Source of the DNA: Vibrio aestivus
GTDB taxonomy: Bacteria > Pseudomonadota > Gammaproteobacteria > Enterobacterales > Vibrionaceae
Length of the DNA: 64,000 nucleotides
Direction: 5' to 3'
Assembly (NCBI GenBank): GCA_003263845.1
Contig: JYJN01000149.1
Span: 1-64,000, forward strand
The position numbers and the translations under genes were made by a program. The notes under the pieces are model-generated. The model had not been told where the DNA came from. It saw only the letters and a list, made by a program, of their open reading frames with translations, and did no database searches. This document shows positions 27,341 to 36,870 of the stretch, piece by piece. Numbering within the stretch: the stretch's first letter is position 1; each line of letters opens with the position of its first letter.

Positions 27341-28514
27341 ATGAACTCCCAAGTCAATTATCGCGTCCTCGCCCTCGCCTGTTTGATCATTAGTATCGGT
27401 CAGCTCAGTATGGGGCTTGTTTTTCCTTCCTTACCTTGGATCGCGAAAGACTTTGACATCACGCTAGACCAAGCTCAGCTACTGGTGAGTGTCTACTTGT
27501 TTGGGTTTGGGCCATCCCAGTTTATCTATGGGCCAGTTTCTGACTCTCTAGGTCGAAAGAAAGTGTTGCTGTTTGGGCTGTTTATCGCCCTCGCGGGCCT
27601 TGTCAGCATCACACTGTTTCACGACTCATTTGAAGCTTTGGTGCTCGGGCGTCTATTGCAAGGCATCGGCACAGGATGCTGCGCGGTTTTAGCACGAGCG
27701 ACCATCCGCGATAGCCACAGCGGCGATCAATTAGCAAAAGCGCTCGGCTACATAAGCCATGGCGGCTTCCGTAACGCCTCTCTTTGCTCCAGTTATCGGT
27801 GGATTCATCAACCATCACTTTGGCTGGCTGATGGTGTTTGTTTCGCTACTTGGCTATGTCGCAATTGCTTGGTGTTTGCTGTTTGGGTTGTTCGATGACA
27901 CCCGAAAACAACGCAGCCCCATCCCATCGCCTGCTGCCATGCTTAAGCAATACAAGGTGCTAATGACATCCAAGTACTTTGTAAGTTTTGCCATGATAAG
28001 TTGGCTAAATTTTAGTTTGATGATCACCGCTGTATCCGTCATGCCCTTTATCATGCAAAACCAAATTGGAATGGAGTCTGATGAGTATGCACTATGGGCA
28101 TTGATACCTGCATTAGGCATGCTATTTGGAACCAGTTTGTGTAACCGATTTAGGCCAAAGATTGGTACCAAAGCCATGTTGTATTGGTCGCCTTGTCTGC
28201 ATATTGCTGCGGCGCTTTGGTTGCTGCTTTGCCCCCTCGATCCTCTATATGTGATGTTTGGTCAATTGTTGATGATTCTGGGGAATGGTATCGCGCTGCC
28301 TTGTGCCCAAACCATGCTACTTCAACCTTATAAAAAGAGAGCGGGTGCGGCGGCGGCCATGGCTGGCGGGGGCCAAATGTTGGTTTCAGCGATTGTCAGC
28401 ATGGGGCTAACTCAGCTCGGACTTCAATACACATGGCAGTTAGCGATAGTGATTGGTTTTTTTGCCTTAATTACACTGAGTAACATCTCCCATGGCTTTA
28501 AAGCGAGTCCATGA
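27341..28514 (+). CDS. Bcr/CflA-type MFS efflux transporter (frame break)
   Basis: About 390 aa with 12 helices. The loop motif GPVSDSLGRKKVLL, the RATIRD motif (ARATIRDSHSG) and TPLFAPVIGG are typical of the Bcr/CflA drug exporters. The frame shifts near 27752 (GYIS then MAASVTP); one C too many in CC, or two bases missing, explains it. ATG 27341 lacks a good RBS, perhaps because of upstream rearrangement. The C-terminal half has a damaged, diverged second copy at 29771-30210. Confidence 0.82.
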
Positions 28515-28550
28515 AATAAAACCATTTAAACTACTCGTATTTCAGTAGAT

Positions 28551-29257
28551 TCAGACAAATAAGCGAATTACGTCACTCGCGGTGGTGAAGACAATCAAGC
28601 CAAATACCACTACCCAGCCTGTTAAATTCAAACCTAACTCAATACCTCGACTGTTGTATCGCTCTATGAGGATCAACAGGACTTTACCGCCATCAAGCGG
28701 TGGAACAGGCAGTAGGTTAAACACGCCTAAATTAACGCTGAGCAGCGCCAGAAAATAGAACAACTGATAAAGCTCCGCCCCCATCACCTCTGCACCAACC
28801 AGCACTGTATTAATCAAACCCGACAGCTGAGAGTGCTCTGTCATTGCAGTACCAATAAGTTCAAACAAAAACACGACTAGATACACGGTTTGCTCAGTTG
28901 AGGTGATGAGAGTCTGAAGGTCGAGAGCCTTGCCTGAAAAAAGATTTGCAAAGGCAACCAACAACCAAGCCAACAACAGATTCGCGATTGGGCCCCTAAA
29001 AAATAGCCTATTCTTTTGGTGGCCGCTATTTGGTAGAAATCTTCGTCGCGATCCAGTTGCAGTTTGACATAACCGCCCAAAGGAATTTGCGATAATCGGA
29101 ATTCACAGCCCCAAACATGTGTTCGGTAGATTGGCTTGCCAAATCCCAATGAAAATAGTTCGACAGGAAGCTCGAACAGTTTGGCGGCAACAAAGTGACC
29201 GAACTCGTGAACAGTCACAAGTAGCAGAACAATCAGAAAAAAACCTAAATATTCCAT
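28551..29257 (-). CDS. M50 site-2-protease-family membrane metalloprotease (frame break)
   Basis: About 235 aa after repair, integral membrane. The zinc-binding HEFGH (near residue 17) and the C-terminal ligand motif LLPVPPLDGG (N/L-PxPxLDG) are both present, with GGYVK between them. It lacks PDZ domains, so it is a short RseP-like or Rip1-like S2P of unknown substrate. One base missing near 28994 (G/C run) joins the two frames: FLGGPIANLLL reads through. It converges on the MFS gene. Confidence 0.82.
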
Positions 29258-29312
29258 TTACACCTTTCCCTTAAAAAGTAATCCAAGCTTCTCTGTTTCA
29301 AGATACGACGTT

Positions 29313-29770
29313 AACGCCACCACTTCACTTGTTTCGCTAACGCCTTAACCGATTTTTCCACCCGCTTCGCCTGATGTTTTAGCGGCGGCTTCTTTTGTGT
29401 CGCTTCGACTCTTTGGCGATTTCGTTGTACTTGAGACATTCGCCCGAATCGCACTCGAAGCGCTGCTCTGAGTGCGTCTAAACCAAAGCTCTCTTCACCG
29501 TTGTTACTCAAGGCCAAAGGCAGCGCTGCAATATCGTTCTTGAGATTACGGTTATGCTCGACGGCTTGATGAATGAGTTGGCTAACCGGATCGGTTTGGT
29601 CATTAAGATCATAAAGTGGCTGCCAATTAGAATCTCCGACGAGCTTATCAATTTGAGTCACAACACCGAGCAGTTCTGGTTCTCTTCGCGATACATTTTC
29701 TCGCTGTTCTTAAAACCCAGTGAAAGACTGATACAGTTTGATATCCAGAGCCTTAGCAGGCTGATTTGCT
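29313..29770 (-). pseudogene. Truncated 3' copy of the 32659-34245 GTPase gene
   Basis: 458 bp match 32661-33118 without gaps at about 93 percent (about 30 differences counted by eye). It encodes the last ~150 codons, ending KQVKWWR. A TAA at 29712-29710 (minus) replaces a Tyr codon and the 5' part is absent, so it cannot make the GTPase. The upstream edge is fused at TTTGCT (29765-29770) to an MFS fragment on the other strand. Confidence 0.88.
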
Positions 29771-30210
29771 GTTCGGTTGGTTCGATGACACCCCAAACAG
29801 CGGCGCCCTATTCCATCGCCTGCTGCGATGCTAAAGCAATACAAGGTGCTAATGACATCCAAGTACTTTGTGAGTTTCGCCATGATCAGCTGGCTGAATT
29901 TTAGTCTGATGAGTATGCACTATGGGTATTAATACCTGCGTTAGGCATGCTATTTGGAACCAGTTTGTGTAACCGATTTAGGCCGAAAATTGGTACCAAA
30001 GCTATGTTGTATTGAACAACGTGTTTACATATTGCGGCAGCAATGGCTAGTGGTGGTCAAATGCTAGTGTCAGCAATTGTTAGTATGGGTTTGACAAGGC
30101 TAGGACTACAGTACACATGGCAGCTAGCGATTGTCATCGGTGTCTTTGCCTTTGTTACACAGCTGAACATTACTCGTGGCTTTAAAGCGACTTCGCCAAA
30201 AGGCATCTAA
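29771..30210 (+). pseudogene. Deleted 3' copy of the Bcr/CflA MFS gene
   Basis: Matches 27882-28514 in segments, with clear divergence (about 10-15 percent) and two internal deletions: about 60 bp between TGATGA repeats (near 29909) and about 150 bp between GCGGC-like repeats (near 30035). No start, multiple frame breaks; ends in a plausible original stop after FKATSPKGI. Confidence 0.85.
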
Positions 30211-30467
30211 CTGTTCATTTTGCGCAAAATAGTCATCCCGAATCTATACTAGAATGTACTTACTGATAAATTCATCACTAGAAATGTTACATCGCTCTCA
30301 TACGACGATTAGACACCTCGCTGAATTAAGTTGGAGGAGAAATGATCTTGCATATATGTCGCATATCCACCAGCAACATAGACGAGAGCAATATGTTTCG
30401 TCACAAGAGAAAACTAAAAAGTAGCCCATCGAGTATTGACTACTTTAGCTCAACTGGAGGGTGAAAT

Positions 30468-32644
30468 ATGTCTGAATTATCCTCATCAAATTTGCATAAA
30501 AATAAAAAAGAACAATCGCAAAAAAGTGCCACAAGTTTAATCCGTCAATACAAAACCATCATCTATGGCGGTTTAGTACTTATCATTACACTAACGGTCG
30601 CCAATGCACTTTACCTAGGAAAACAGCTCGAAGCGCAACTGCTTAATGAAGAGCAACACAAAGCAGTGCAAACGCTACTTGCACTCAACAAAACTATTTC
30701 AGTGGCGTTAACTCATGTGGAGAAAATGCGCTATGCCATCGAGCACGCAAGAACAAGCCCGACCTTACTTTCCAATGAACCGAAGCTTAATTATTTGAAC
30801 CAACAAGCGCCTTCTTCGATGGCAGGAGCGCCATGGGACAAACTGCCGGATAAATTAAAGCAGCAATATGGCCAGCTGTTCATAAAAAGTCAGGCACCCA
30901 ATATAACTGAAGATATCCTGGCCGTTCTCAGGTACCTACCTGAATCTGTGATCACTCATCGAATATATCCATACTTTCAATGGAGTTATTACTACCATTC
31001 AGAACAGATGTTGACTCATGTATACCCTTTCCTTGGTGCTGAAGACCTTTTAGGTGCAACGGGTTCAGATAATCTTGACCAAGCCATAGAGGTTATCTAT
31101 GAAGCTGGGGGGACCTTTCCACTCGAACTGGTTAACGTGAGTAATAACCCCAAAAGAGGACGTGTGTGGACCACGCCATACTTAGATGCTGGCGGGAAAG
31201 GTATGATGGTATCGCTACTTGAGCCTTGCTACATCAATGACGAGTTTGTCGGCGCGGTTGGTACAGATATAACGTTAAAAGTTCTAGATGGCATTTTATC
31301 AAATTTAGAAGGCACCATTAGCATCTAGCTTTAGTTGATCAGTCAGGGTTAGTCGTTGGTGACAGTTCTGGGAAGCTAAAAGGCAGCGAAACAACGCTTG
31401 AACACGCTCAAGTGCTCTCATTGTCAAAAACAGGAGAACCACATCGGACTACTGAGGGTGAATGGAAGCACTTAGATTCAGGTCATTGGTTAACATACCA
31501 ACTAGAGAATACGCCATGGAGGTTGGTAATTGAGCTATCGCATAGCGGTATTCAGTCGCAAATTTTCTCTGCGATCCTTCCCTACCTTCTGATGGGTGGT
31601 ATTTTTGCAGCGTTATTGCTATTTGTTGTTTTATATCAGCACTACTCCTTTAGCCAACCGGCACTTGAGCTTGCGAAGTTTATTGAAGACTTGCCTGAAC
31701 AAGAGCGTATCAACCAACCTCGGACTTCCAAGAAGTGGAAATACTGGTTTAATAGTGCGGCAAAAACTGAAATGGATCGTCGCCAACATCTCGAAACCAT
31801 TAGTCATCACAACCAAGAATTAGAACAACGAGTTGAGGAACGAACCATAGCTCTTAAAGAGGCGTTAGATGCATTAAAAGCCGCGCAAGATGAACTCATT
31901 CAATCTGAAAAAATGGCAGGGTTAGGCTCATTGGTTGCTGGCATTGCTCATGAACTCAATACTCCGATTGGTAATGCACTGCTAGTCTCATCAACGATTA
32001 AGTCATTGAATGATGACTTTAAAGAGGATATCGAACAAGGCTTAACACAACGTTTATTAGATGAATATCTTGACCACAGCTCAGAATCGGCCGACAGCAT
32101 AGAGAGAAACCTTAAACGAGCAGCAGAGTTAATTAAGAGTTTCAAACAAGTCGCTGTAGACCAATCAAGTTATCAACGCCGCAGTTTTGATCTTCCGGAA
32201 ATACTCCACGAACTTCGCGTGACTATGTCGCCGACGCTCAAAAAGCACCAAATCGAATTAATTGAAAGTGACACACCGCCAGTAGGAATGGACAGTTTCC
32301 CTGGCCCTCTAACCCAAGTGCTCATGAACCTTCTGTCCAATACCGTCACTCACGCATTCAGTAACCAAACAGAGCGAAAAGTCACGATTACCGCATCGGC
32401 GGTGAGTGAGAATATGGCACGTATTGAACTCGAAGATAACGGCGATGGCATCGAAAGTCACAACCTATCGAAGATCTTTGATCCTTTCTATACAACCCGT
32501 TTAGGCCAAGGCGGCTCTGGGCTTGGGCTCAGTATCGTATTTAATATTGTCACAGGTATATTAGGTGGTGAAATCACAGTGAATAGTGAAAAAGGTGTGG
32601 GGACGCGATTTACTATTACAATTCCTCTTACTGCTCCTGAGTAA
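30468..32644 (+). CDS. Orphan membrane sensor histidine kinase (frame break)
   Basis: About 725 aa after repair. Order: TM1 (residues ~33-52), a ~290-residue periplasmic sensor with Cache-like features (VGAVGTDITLKVLDG), TM2 (~370-400), a coiled-coil linker, then HisKA/HATPase: phospho-acceptor GIAHELNTPIGNAL, N box MNLLSNTVTHA, G1 EDNGDGI, F box KIFDPFYTT, G2 GGSGLGLSIV. The break near 31335 is one C missing from CC (TISHLALVDQ reads through). GGAGGGTGA precedes the ATG. No response regulator or receiver domain is in the neighbourhood. It lies between two 458-bp direct repeats. Confidence 0.88.
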
Positions 32645-32658
32645 AGCAGCCGACAGAC

Positions 32659-34245
32659 TCAACGCCACCATTTCACTTGTTTGGCAAATGCTTTGGCTGT
32701 TTTCCCCACCCGCTTCGCCTGCTGTTTTAGCGGCGTATTCTTTTGTGTCGCTTCGACTCTTTGGCGATTTCGTTGTACTTGAGACATTCGCCCGAATCGC
32801 TCTTGAAGCGCTGCTCTGAGTGCGTCTAAACCAAAGCTCTCTTCACCGTTGTTACTCAATGCCAAGGGAAGCGCTGCAATATTGTTCATGAGATTACGGT
32901 TATGCTCGACCGCTTGATCAATCAGTTGGCTAACCGGATCGGTTTGGTCATTAAGATCATAAGGCGGCTGCCAAGTAGAATCTCCGACGAGCTTATCAAT
33001 TTGAGTCACAACACCGAGCAGTTCTGGTTCTCTTCGCGATACATTTTCTCGCTGTTCATAAAACTCAGTGAATGACTGATACAGTTTGATATCCAGAGCC
33101 TTAGCAGGCTGATTTGCTCTGAGTGCCCAAAGGACTAAATCAGCTTGAGTCATCTGCTGAAGTGCAGCGTCACTCGCCCTTTGTGTACCATCAAGCCCTG
33201 CCGTATCCACCAGCGTAATTTCTTTATCTCGCAGCTCGAAACGATAAGCTGTCACGCCGTCAGTAGAAGGTAACGTATCCACTTCTGCCGTTGTTTGATT
33301 AAGAAGCAGATTCACCAAAGAGGACTTGCCTGCACCAGTTTGACCAGTAATGACAATGCGAATAGGCTCCAGCTCTTTTGCACTATTTTGAATATCTTCA
33401 TCGGCAACTTGGCTCGCTTCAATATCTTCATCTTCAAATCGAAAACGTCCGCTGTATAGGTCGATAGCCACTGCAGCAACTTCATCTAACAGCGCATGTT
33501 TTGATTTAAGCTGAATCTCATCAATCAACCCTTTCGTCATGCTCGATGTGACTTGTTGCTTACTCACATCGGTGACGAATTTAAGTGGATTGAAGTAAAT
33601 GTTCTTCGCGTGGTTAATCCAAATAGCGCTCTGGACCAGTTTCTTACCCAGCTCACCATAGTTATCATAGGCTTCATAGCCCGCTTTAATGTGCGATACC
33701 TTAATCAGTTCAACCGCAGGAATAAATTCCTTCACGGTTTTGTTGTATCGGCGGCTCACTTCCTCAAATAACTTAAGCCCTTCAGGAACAGAAAAGTCGA
33801 GCGCCTTTTTGCCATACCGCTCTGAAACGAAAGCAACTGTCTCTAAGCTCAAAGTATCAATGTCTCCCCACGCATCATTTTGCTCTAGCAATTGATAAGC
33901 GTAGGCCCTTGTTTTATGCCAAAGTTGAACTTCACGTTGCGACCAGTCCTCTGGCGGTGAAACCAATTCTTGTTCAACAGGTGCTATCTTTTCATCTCCG
34001 TCAGTCGGTTGAGCGCTCTCTTCTTTAGGTAACGATCGACTAAGAAGATAGAGTGGAACTGTCACAGCCAGAGTACTAACTGCAATCGCCAGCGATAAGT
34101 GCAGAATATAACCATGCTGAAAAGCAAGAACGACACCAAAACCCATGGTAATTAATACAGGGAACAGGGCTGAAATCATTGCAATAGTCCAACGACCACC
34201 GGACAACTGGGCAAGCAATATCAGAAGGTTGGTGCTTTTTTTCAT
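32659..34245 (-). CDS. Membrane-anchored P-loop GTPase
   Basis: A 528-aa protein: two N-terminal membrane helices (about 15-70), a helical domain (90-260) and a C-terminal Era/septin-like GTPase domain with G1 GQTGAGKSS (about 303), G3 DTAGLDG and G4 TQIDK. The C-terminus is very basic (QQAKRVGKTAKAFAKQVKWWR). The gene starts 13 bp after the other GTPase gene stops and is surely co-transcribed with it. Paired membrane GTPases of this kind are uncharacterised; a scaffold or membrane-remodelling role is a guess. Confidence 0.85.
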   Translation of the reverse strand: MKKSTNLLILLAQLSGGRWTIAMISALFPVLITMGFGVVLAFQHGYILHLSLAIAVSTLAVTVPLYLLSRSLPKEESAQPTDGDEKIAPVEQELVSPPEDWSQREVQLWHKTRAYAYQLLEQNDAWGDIDTLSLETVAFVSERYGKKALDFSVPEGLKLFEEVSRRYNKTVKEFIPAVELIKVSHIKAGYEAYDNYGELGKKLVQSAIWINHAKNIYFNPLKFVTDVSKQQVTSSMTKGLIDEIQLKSKHALLDEVAAVAIDLYSGRFRFEDEDIEASQVADEDIQNSAKELEPIRIVITGQTGAGKSSLVNLLLNQTTAEVDTLPSTDGVTAYRFELRDKEITLVDTAGLDGTQRASDAALQQMTQADLVLWALRANQPAKALDIKLYQSFTEFYEQRENVSRREPELLGVVTQIDKLVGDSTWQPPYDLNDQTDPVSQLIDQAVEHNRNLMNNIAALPLALSNNGEESFGLDALRAALQERFGRMSQVQRNRQRVEATQKNTPLKQQAKRVGKTAKAFAKQVKWWR

Positions 34246-34258
34246 GACTTATCTCGCT

Positions 34259-35356
34259 CTAACTCCGTTTTGGCTTTCGCTTCAGTTTTAGCTTTTGCTC
34301 AATGAGCGTTTTGTACAAACTTTGTAGGGTTTGATTATCAATCGGCTCCCCTTTTTGGCGCTGGTAGAAATAAAAACACGCCGCGCGCCCAAGGGCGTAT
34401 GTGGTTGCAAAACTTATCGCCGCAGCACTAACCGAGCCCACGGTTTGCCCCCACCCCGGTATCAGCTTCACTAACTGCCTTGCCCCTAACTTAACCGAAT
34501 ATTGCACTGCGAAGCTGCTACCTAGCGACGCCACTAATTCACTAAGAACGCGCTTGTTCCATTCGACATCATATTGAACGGCAAGACTATGAAGCATTTT
34601 TCCCTGAATAGCGGGCACGGTGACCAGTCCTACAGCAGGAATAAGATCGCTAGCCGATGCCGTACCACTATACCAAAGCACTTCTTTCTCCAATCGAGCG
34701 AAATTTTGCTCTTCAATCGTAGAGTGCTCTTGCTTATCTATGACTAAACCGACGGAGGGTAAAAGCTCAACAAGGGCATCCACCAAATCCGCATAGCTTT
34801 CAGACAAAACGTTTTGATGAGAAAGTTGGAGATTAACGGATGTAAACCCTCCCCATACTTGCTCAACTTGCTGCTTCTGAAAGCTCTCAAGCCGTTTAAG
34901 CTCATTAGGTGTATAGGCGTGTATTGAAGATAAAACCAGCAACATTTGTTGTTGCTTGCGCTGCTTTTTAATCTGCTTTAGCGCGGTAAGCACATCACTC
35001 TGCTCTGGGTCATCTAGCCGCATTACGACGATAAGCACATTTGCGCTATCACCAAGGTAGGTAATATCATCGGCGGGATCATAGTGCGCTTCCCCCAAAC
35101 CGCGCGTATCAACAAACTTCATGATCGGTTTATCGGCAGGAAATTCATAGCTCGAGGCAGTGGTGGTACAGGGGGCGAAACCATTACCAATTTCGATGTC
35201 GGTTTCATTCGTCATCGCTTTGATTAGCGTTGACTTGCCAGCACCAGTTTTGCCCAGCAACCACAAAGTCGGCAGATGCGTTCTTTGGTAATCGTGGGCA
35301 GGCGTGAGATTAGTGTTCACCGCTGGCGTCATAAACTGTTTGATCTGATCGAGCAT
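34259..35356 (-). CDS. P-loop GTPase with C-terminal DUF697-like membrane region
   Basis: A 365-aa protein with G1 GKTGAGKSTL (near residue 36), G3 DTRGLGE, then a C-terminal region rich in small residues (LIPAVGLVTVPAIQGK; KLIPGWGQTVGSVSAAAISFATTYALGRAA) typical of DUF697, which associates with membranes. G4 is weak (SSIH rather than NKxD), so guanine specificity is not certain. First gene of a two-GTPase operon. Confidence 0.82.
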   Translation of the reverse strand: MLDQIKQFMTPAVNTNLTPAHDYQRTHLPTLWLLGKTGAGKSTLIKAMTNETDIEIGNGFAPCTTTASSYEFPADKPIMKFVDTRGLGEAHYDPADDITYLGDSANVLIVVMRLDDPEQSDVLTALKQIKKQRKQQQMLLVLSSIHAYTPNELKRLESFQKQQVEQVWGGFTSVNLQLSHQNVLSESYADLVDALVELLPSVGLVIDKQEHSTIEEQNFARLEKEVLWYSGTASASDLIPAVGLVTVPAIQGKMLHSLAVQYDVEWNKRVLSELVASLGSSFAVQYSVKLGARQLVKLIPGWGQTVGSVSAAAISFATTYALGRAACFYFYQRQKGEPIDNQTLQSLYKTLIEQKLKLKRKPKRS

Positions 35357-35458
35357 TCTCTTTGGTATCTCTCACTATTTACAACGAATATTCTGTTCAA
35401 CGTGCCTTTTCAATGTACCTCTACAAATGAACCTTTCCAATGAACCAAGTGAGCCGTA

Positions 35459-35506
35459 AAGAAAAACCGCGCATGAGTCACTAATTTAGCAAACTCACAC
35501 GCGGTT
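35459..35506 (-). terminator. Terminator of the arginase-family gene
   Basis: AACCGCG (35465-35471) pairs with CGCGGTT (35500-35506) with an extended inner stem; followed on the minus strand by TTTCTTT. Confidence 0.7.
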
Positions 35507-35562
35507 CCCAAGAGGTTGATTTTTTCTAATTCACGACATGGAGTAACCCTGCTCTGGTGAAG

Positions 35563-36501
35563 TTAAAGTCGATATCCCCAAATCGCGTCAATCATTTTAA
35601 CCATCACCTCTTTAGATACGCTGGTTGGATCGCGCTCTGGCATATACTCAACAAAATCGGCGCCAACGAATTTCTCACTAGCAGATACGGTATCGACCAA
35701 TTGCAAAGCTTCGCGAGCAGACAGCCCACCAACATAAGGTGTTGCACACGCTCGATACATAGCGCCATCCAGTGCATCATAGTCAAAAGATAAGTAGATA
35801 TGATCGTACTCTGCTTCGAGCTTCTCCATCAGCTCCTCAACTACTTTATTCATACCCATCTTGTCGATGGTTGGCATGTCGTAGTTTTTCATACCTAGCT
35901 CATTTTTGAGCTCGTATTCATTGAGCATCCAGTCGCGCACCGCAACGTAGTACACATCTTTAGGATTCACTTCGATGTCTTTTGGCATGCTCCAGCCATT
36001 GTGATGATACTGATTCATCATAATCGCTAAAGGTTTACCATGCAGGTTACTGTCTTTTAACGTGTTGCAGTCGGCATGGGCATCGACCCAGACAATCGCG
36101 ACTTTCTTACCTTGCTGCTTTTGGTAGTACTCCATCGTTGCCTGTAATGTGCCCACCGCAATCGCATGGTCGCCACCAATGGTGATCGGAATACGGCCGT
36201 TGTTATAGCTTTCCAATAGACGCTCTTTCAAATCCGTCGCGTATTCAACTAGCGCGCGATCTTTTTTATCGGCGTTAAGTGAAAAAAATACGTTATCGGA
36301 TACAGCCACATCACCAGTATCAACAATGTCGGCACCCCAACGGCGGTTACGAATGTCTATCCACTCGGTGAGACCATTCCAGCAATCCATGTCCGATCGT
36401 CGCAAGCCATCAACCGTATTTTCGTCAGTTGTGACCCACCCCAATTGGTTGAAAGGGGCACCAATAATATCGAAACTACGTTTGTTAGATAGCTTGCTCA
36501 T
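35563..36501 (-). CDS. Arginase/agmatinase-family ureohydrolase
   Basis: A 312-aa binuclear Mn enzyme of the ureohydrolase fold. The metal motifs are intact: GGDHAIAVG, DAHADCNT, and SFDYDALDG (S/xDxDxxDG). Substrate could be arginine, agmatine, formimidoylglutamate or another guanidino acid; no linked gene decides. AAGGA precedes ATG 36501; the longer frame to 36537 is not used. It is transcribed alone, ending in a terminator, upstream of the GTPase pair. Confidence 0.87.
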   Translation of the reverse strand: MSKLSNKRSFDIIGAPFNQLGWVTTDENTVDGLRRSDMDCWNGLTEWIDIRNRRWGADIVDTGDVAVSDNVFFSLNADKKDRALVEYATDLKERLLESYNNGRIPITIGGDHAIAVGTLQATMEYYQKQQGKKVAIVWVDAHADCNTLKDSNLHGKPLAIMMNQYHHNGWSMPKDIEVNPKDVYYVAVRDWMLNEYELKNELGMKNYDMPTIDKMGMNKVVEELMEKLEAEYDHIYLSFDYDALDGAMYRACATPYVGGLSAREALQLVDTVSASEKFVGADFVEYMPERDPTSVSKEVMVKMIDAIWGYRL

Positions 36502-36870
36502 AAATATCCTTATCTTCTCTATGTGTACATCTTTCACATTATCGATTCAAGAGTGAGAATTCTTAGACGCAGTGCAAGTTTTAGCCCCGTCAGTAATCAG
36601 TAATATTGATACTTAAGCCATTGATATCGCGAAATAATGAACAATTCCTCCCGGCACCTCGAAATCTAATTACATTTCACTAACCAAATAGATACTCATT
36701 TGCTGCGTTTTTAAACTGAACCTCTCCAAAAACTGTGCTGAATCAATTCCTAGTCTGGATGTCCTACCCTGCCAACAAGTTGTCTGAATATGCCAACCAC
36801 AGTTCACATTTCATTGGTCTAATAGCGCCAGTTATTTTTAATCTATCATTTCCAATAAGGTAAATTACCA
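36502..36870. other. 369-bp divergent promoter region
   Basis: Separates the arginase-family gene from the flavoprotein gene. It holds AATAAGG as the RBS for the latter. I see no repeat of the AAAGTGACA motif found before other genes of the cluster. Confidence 0.4.
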
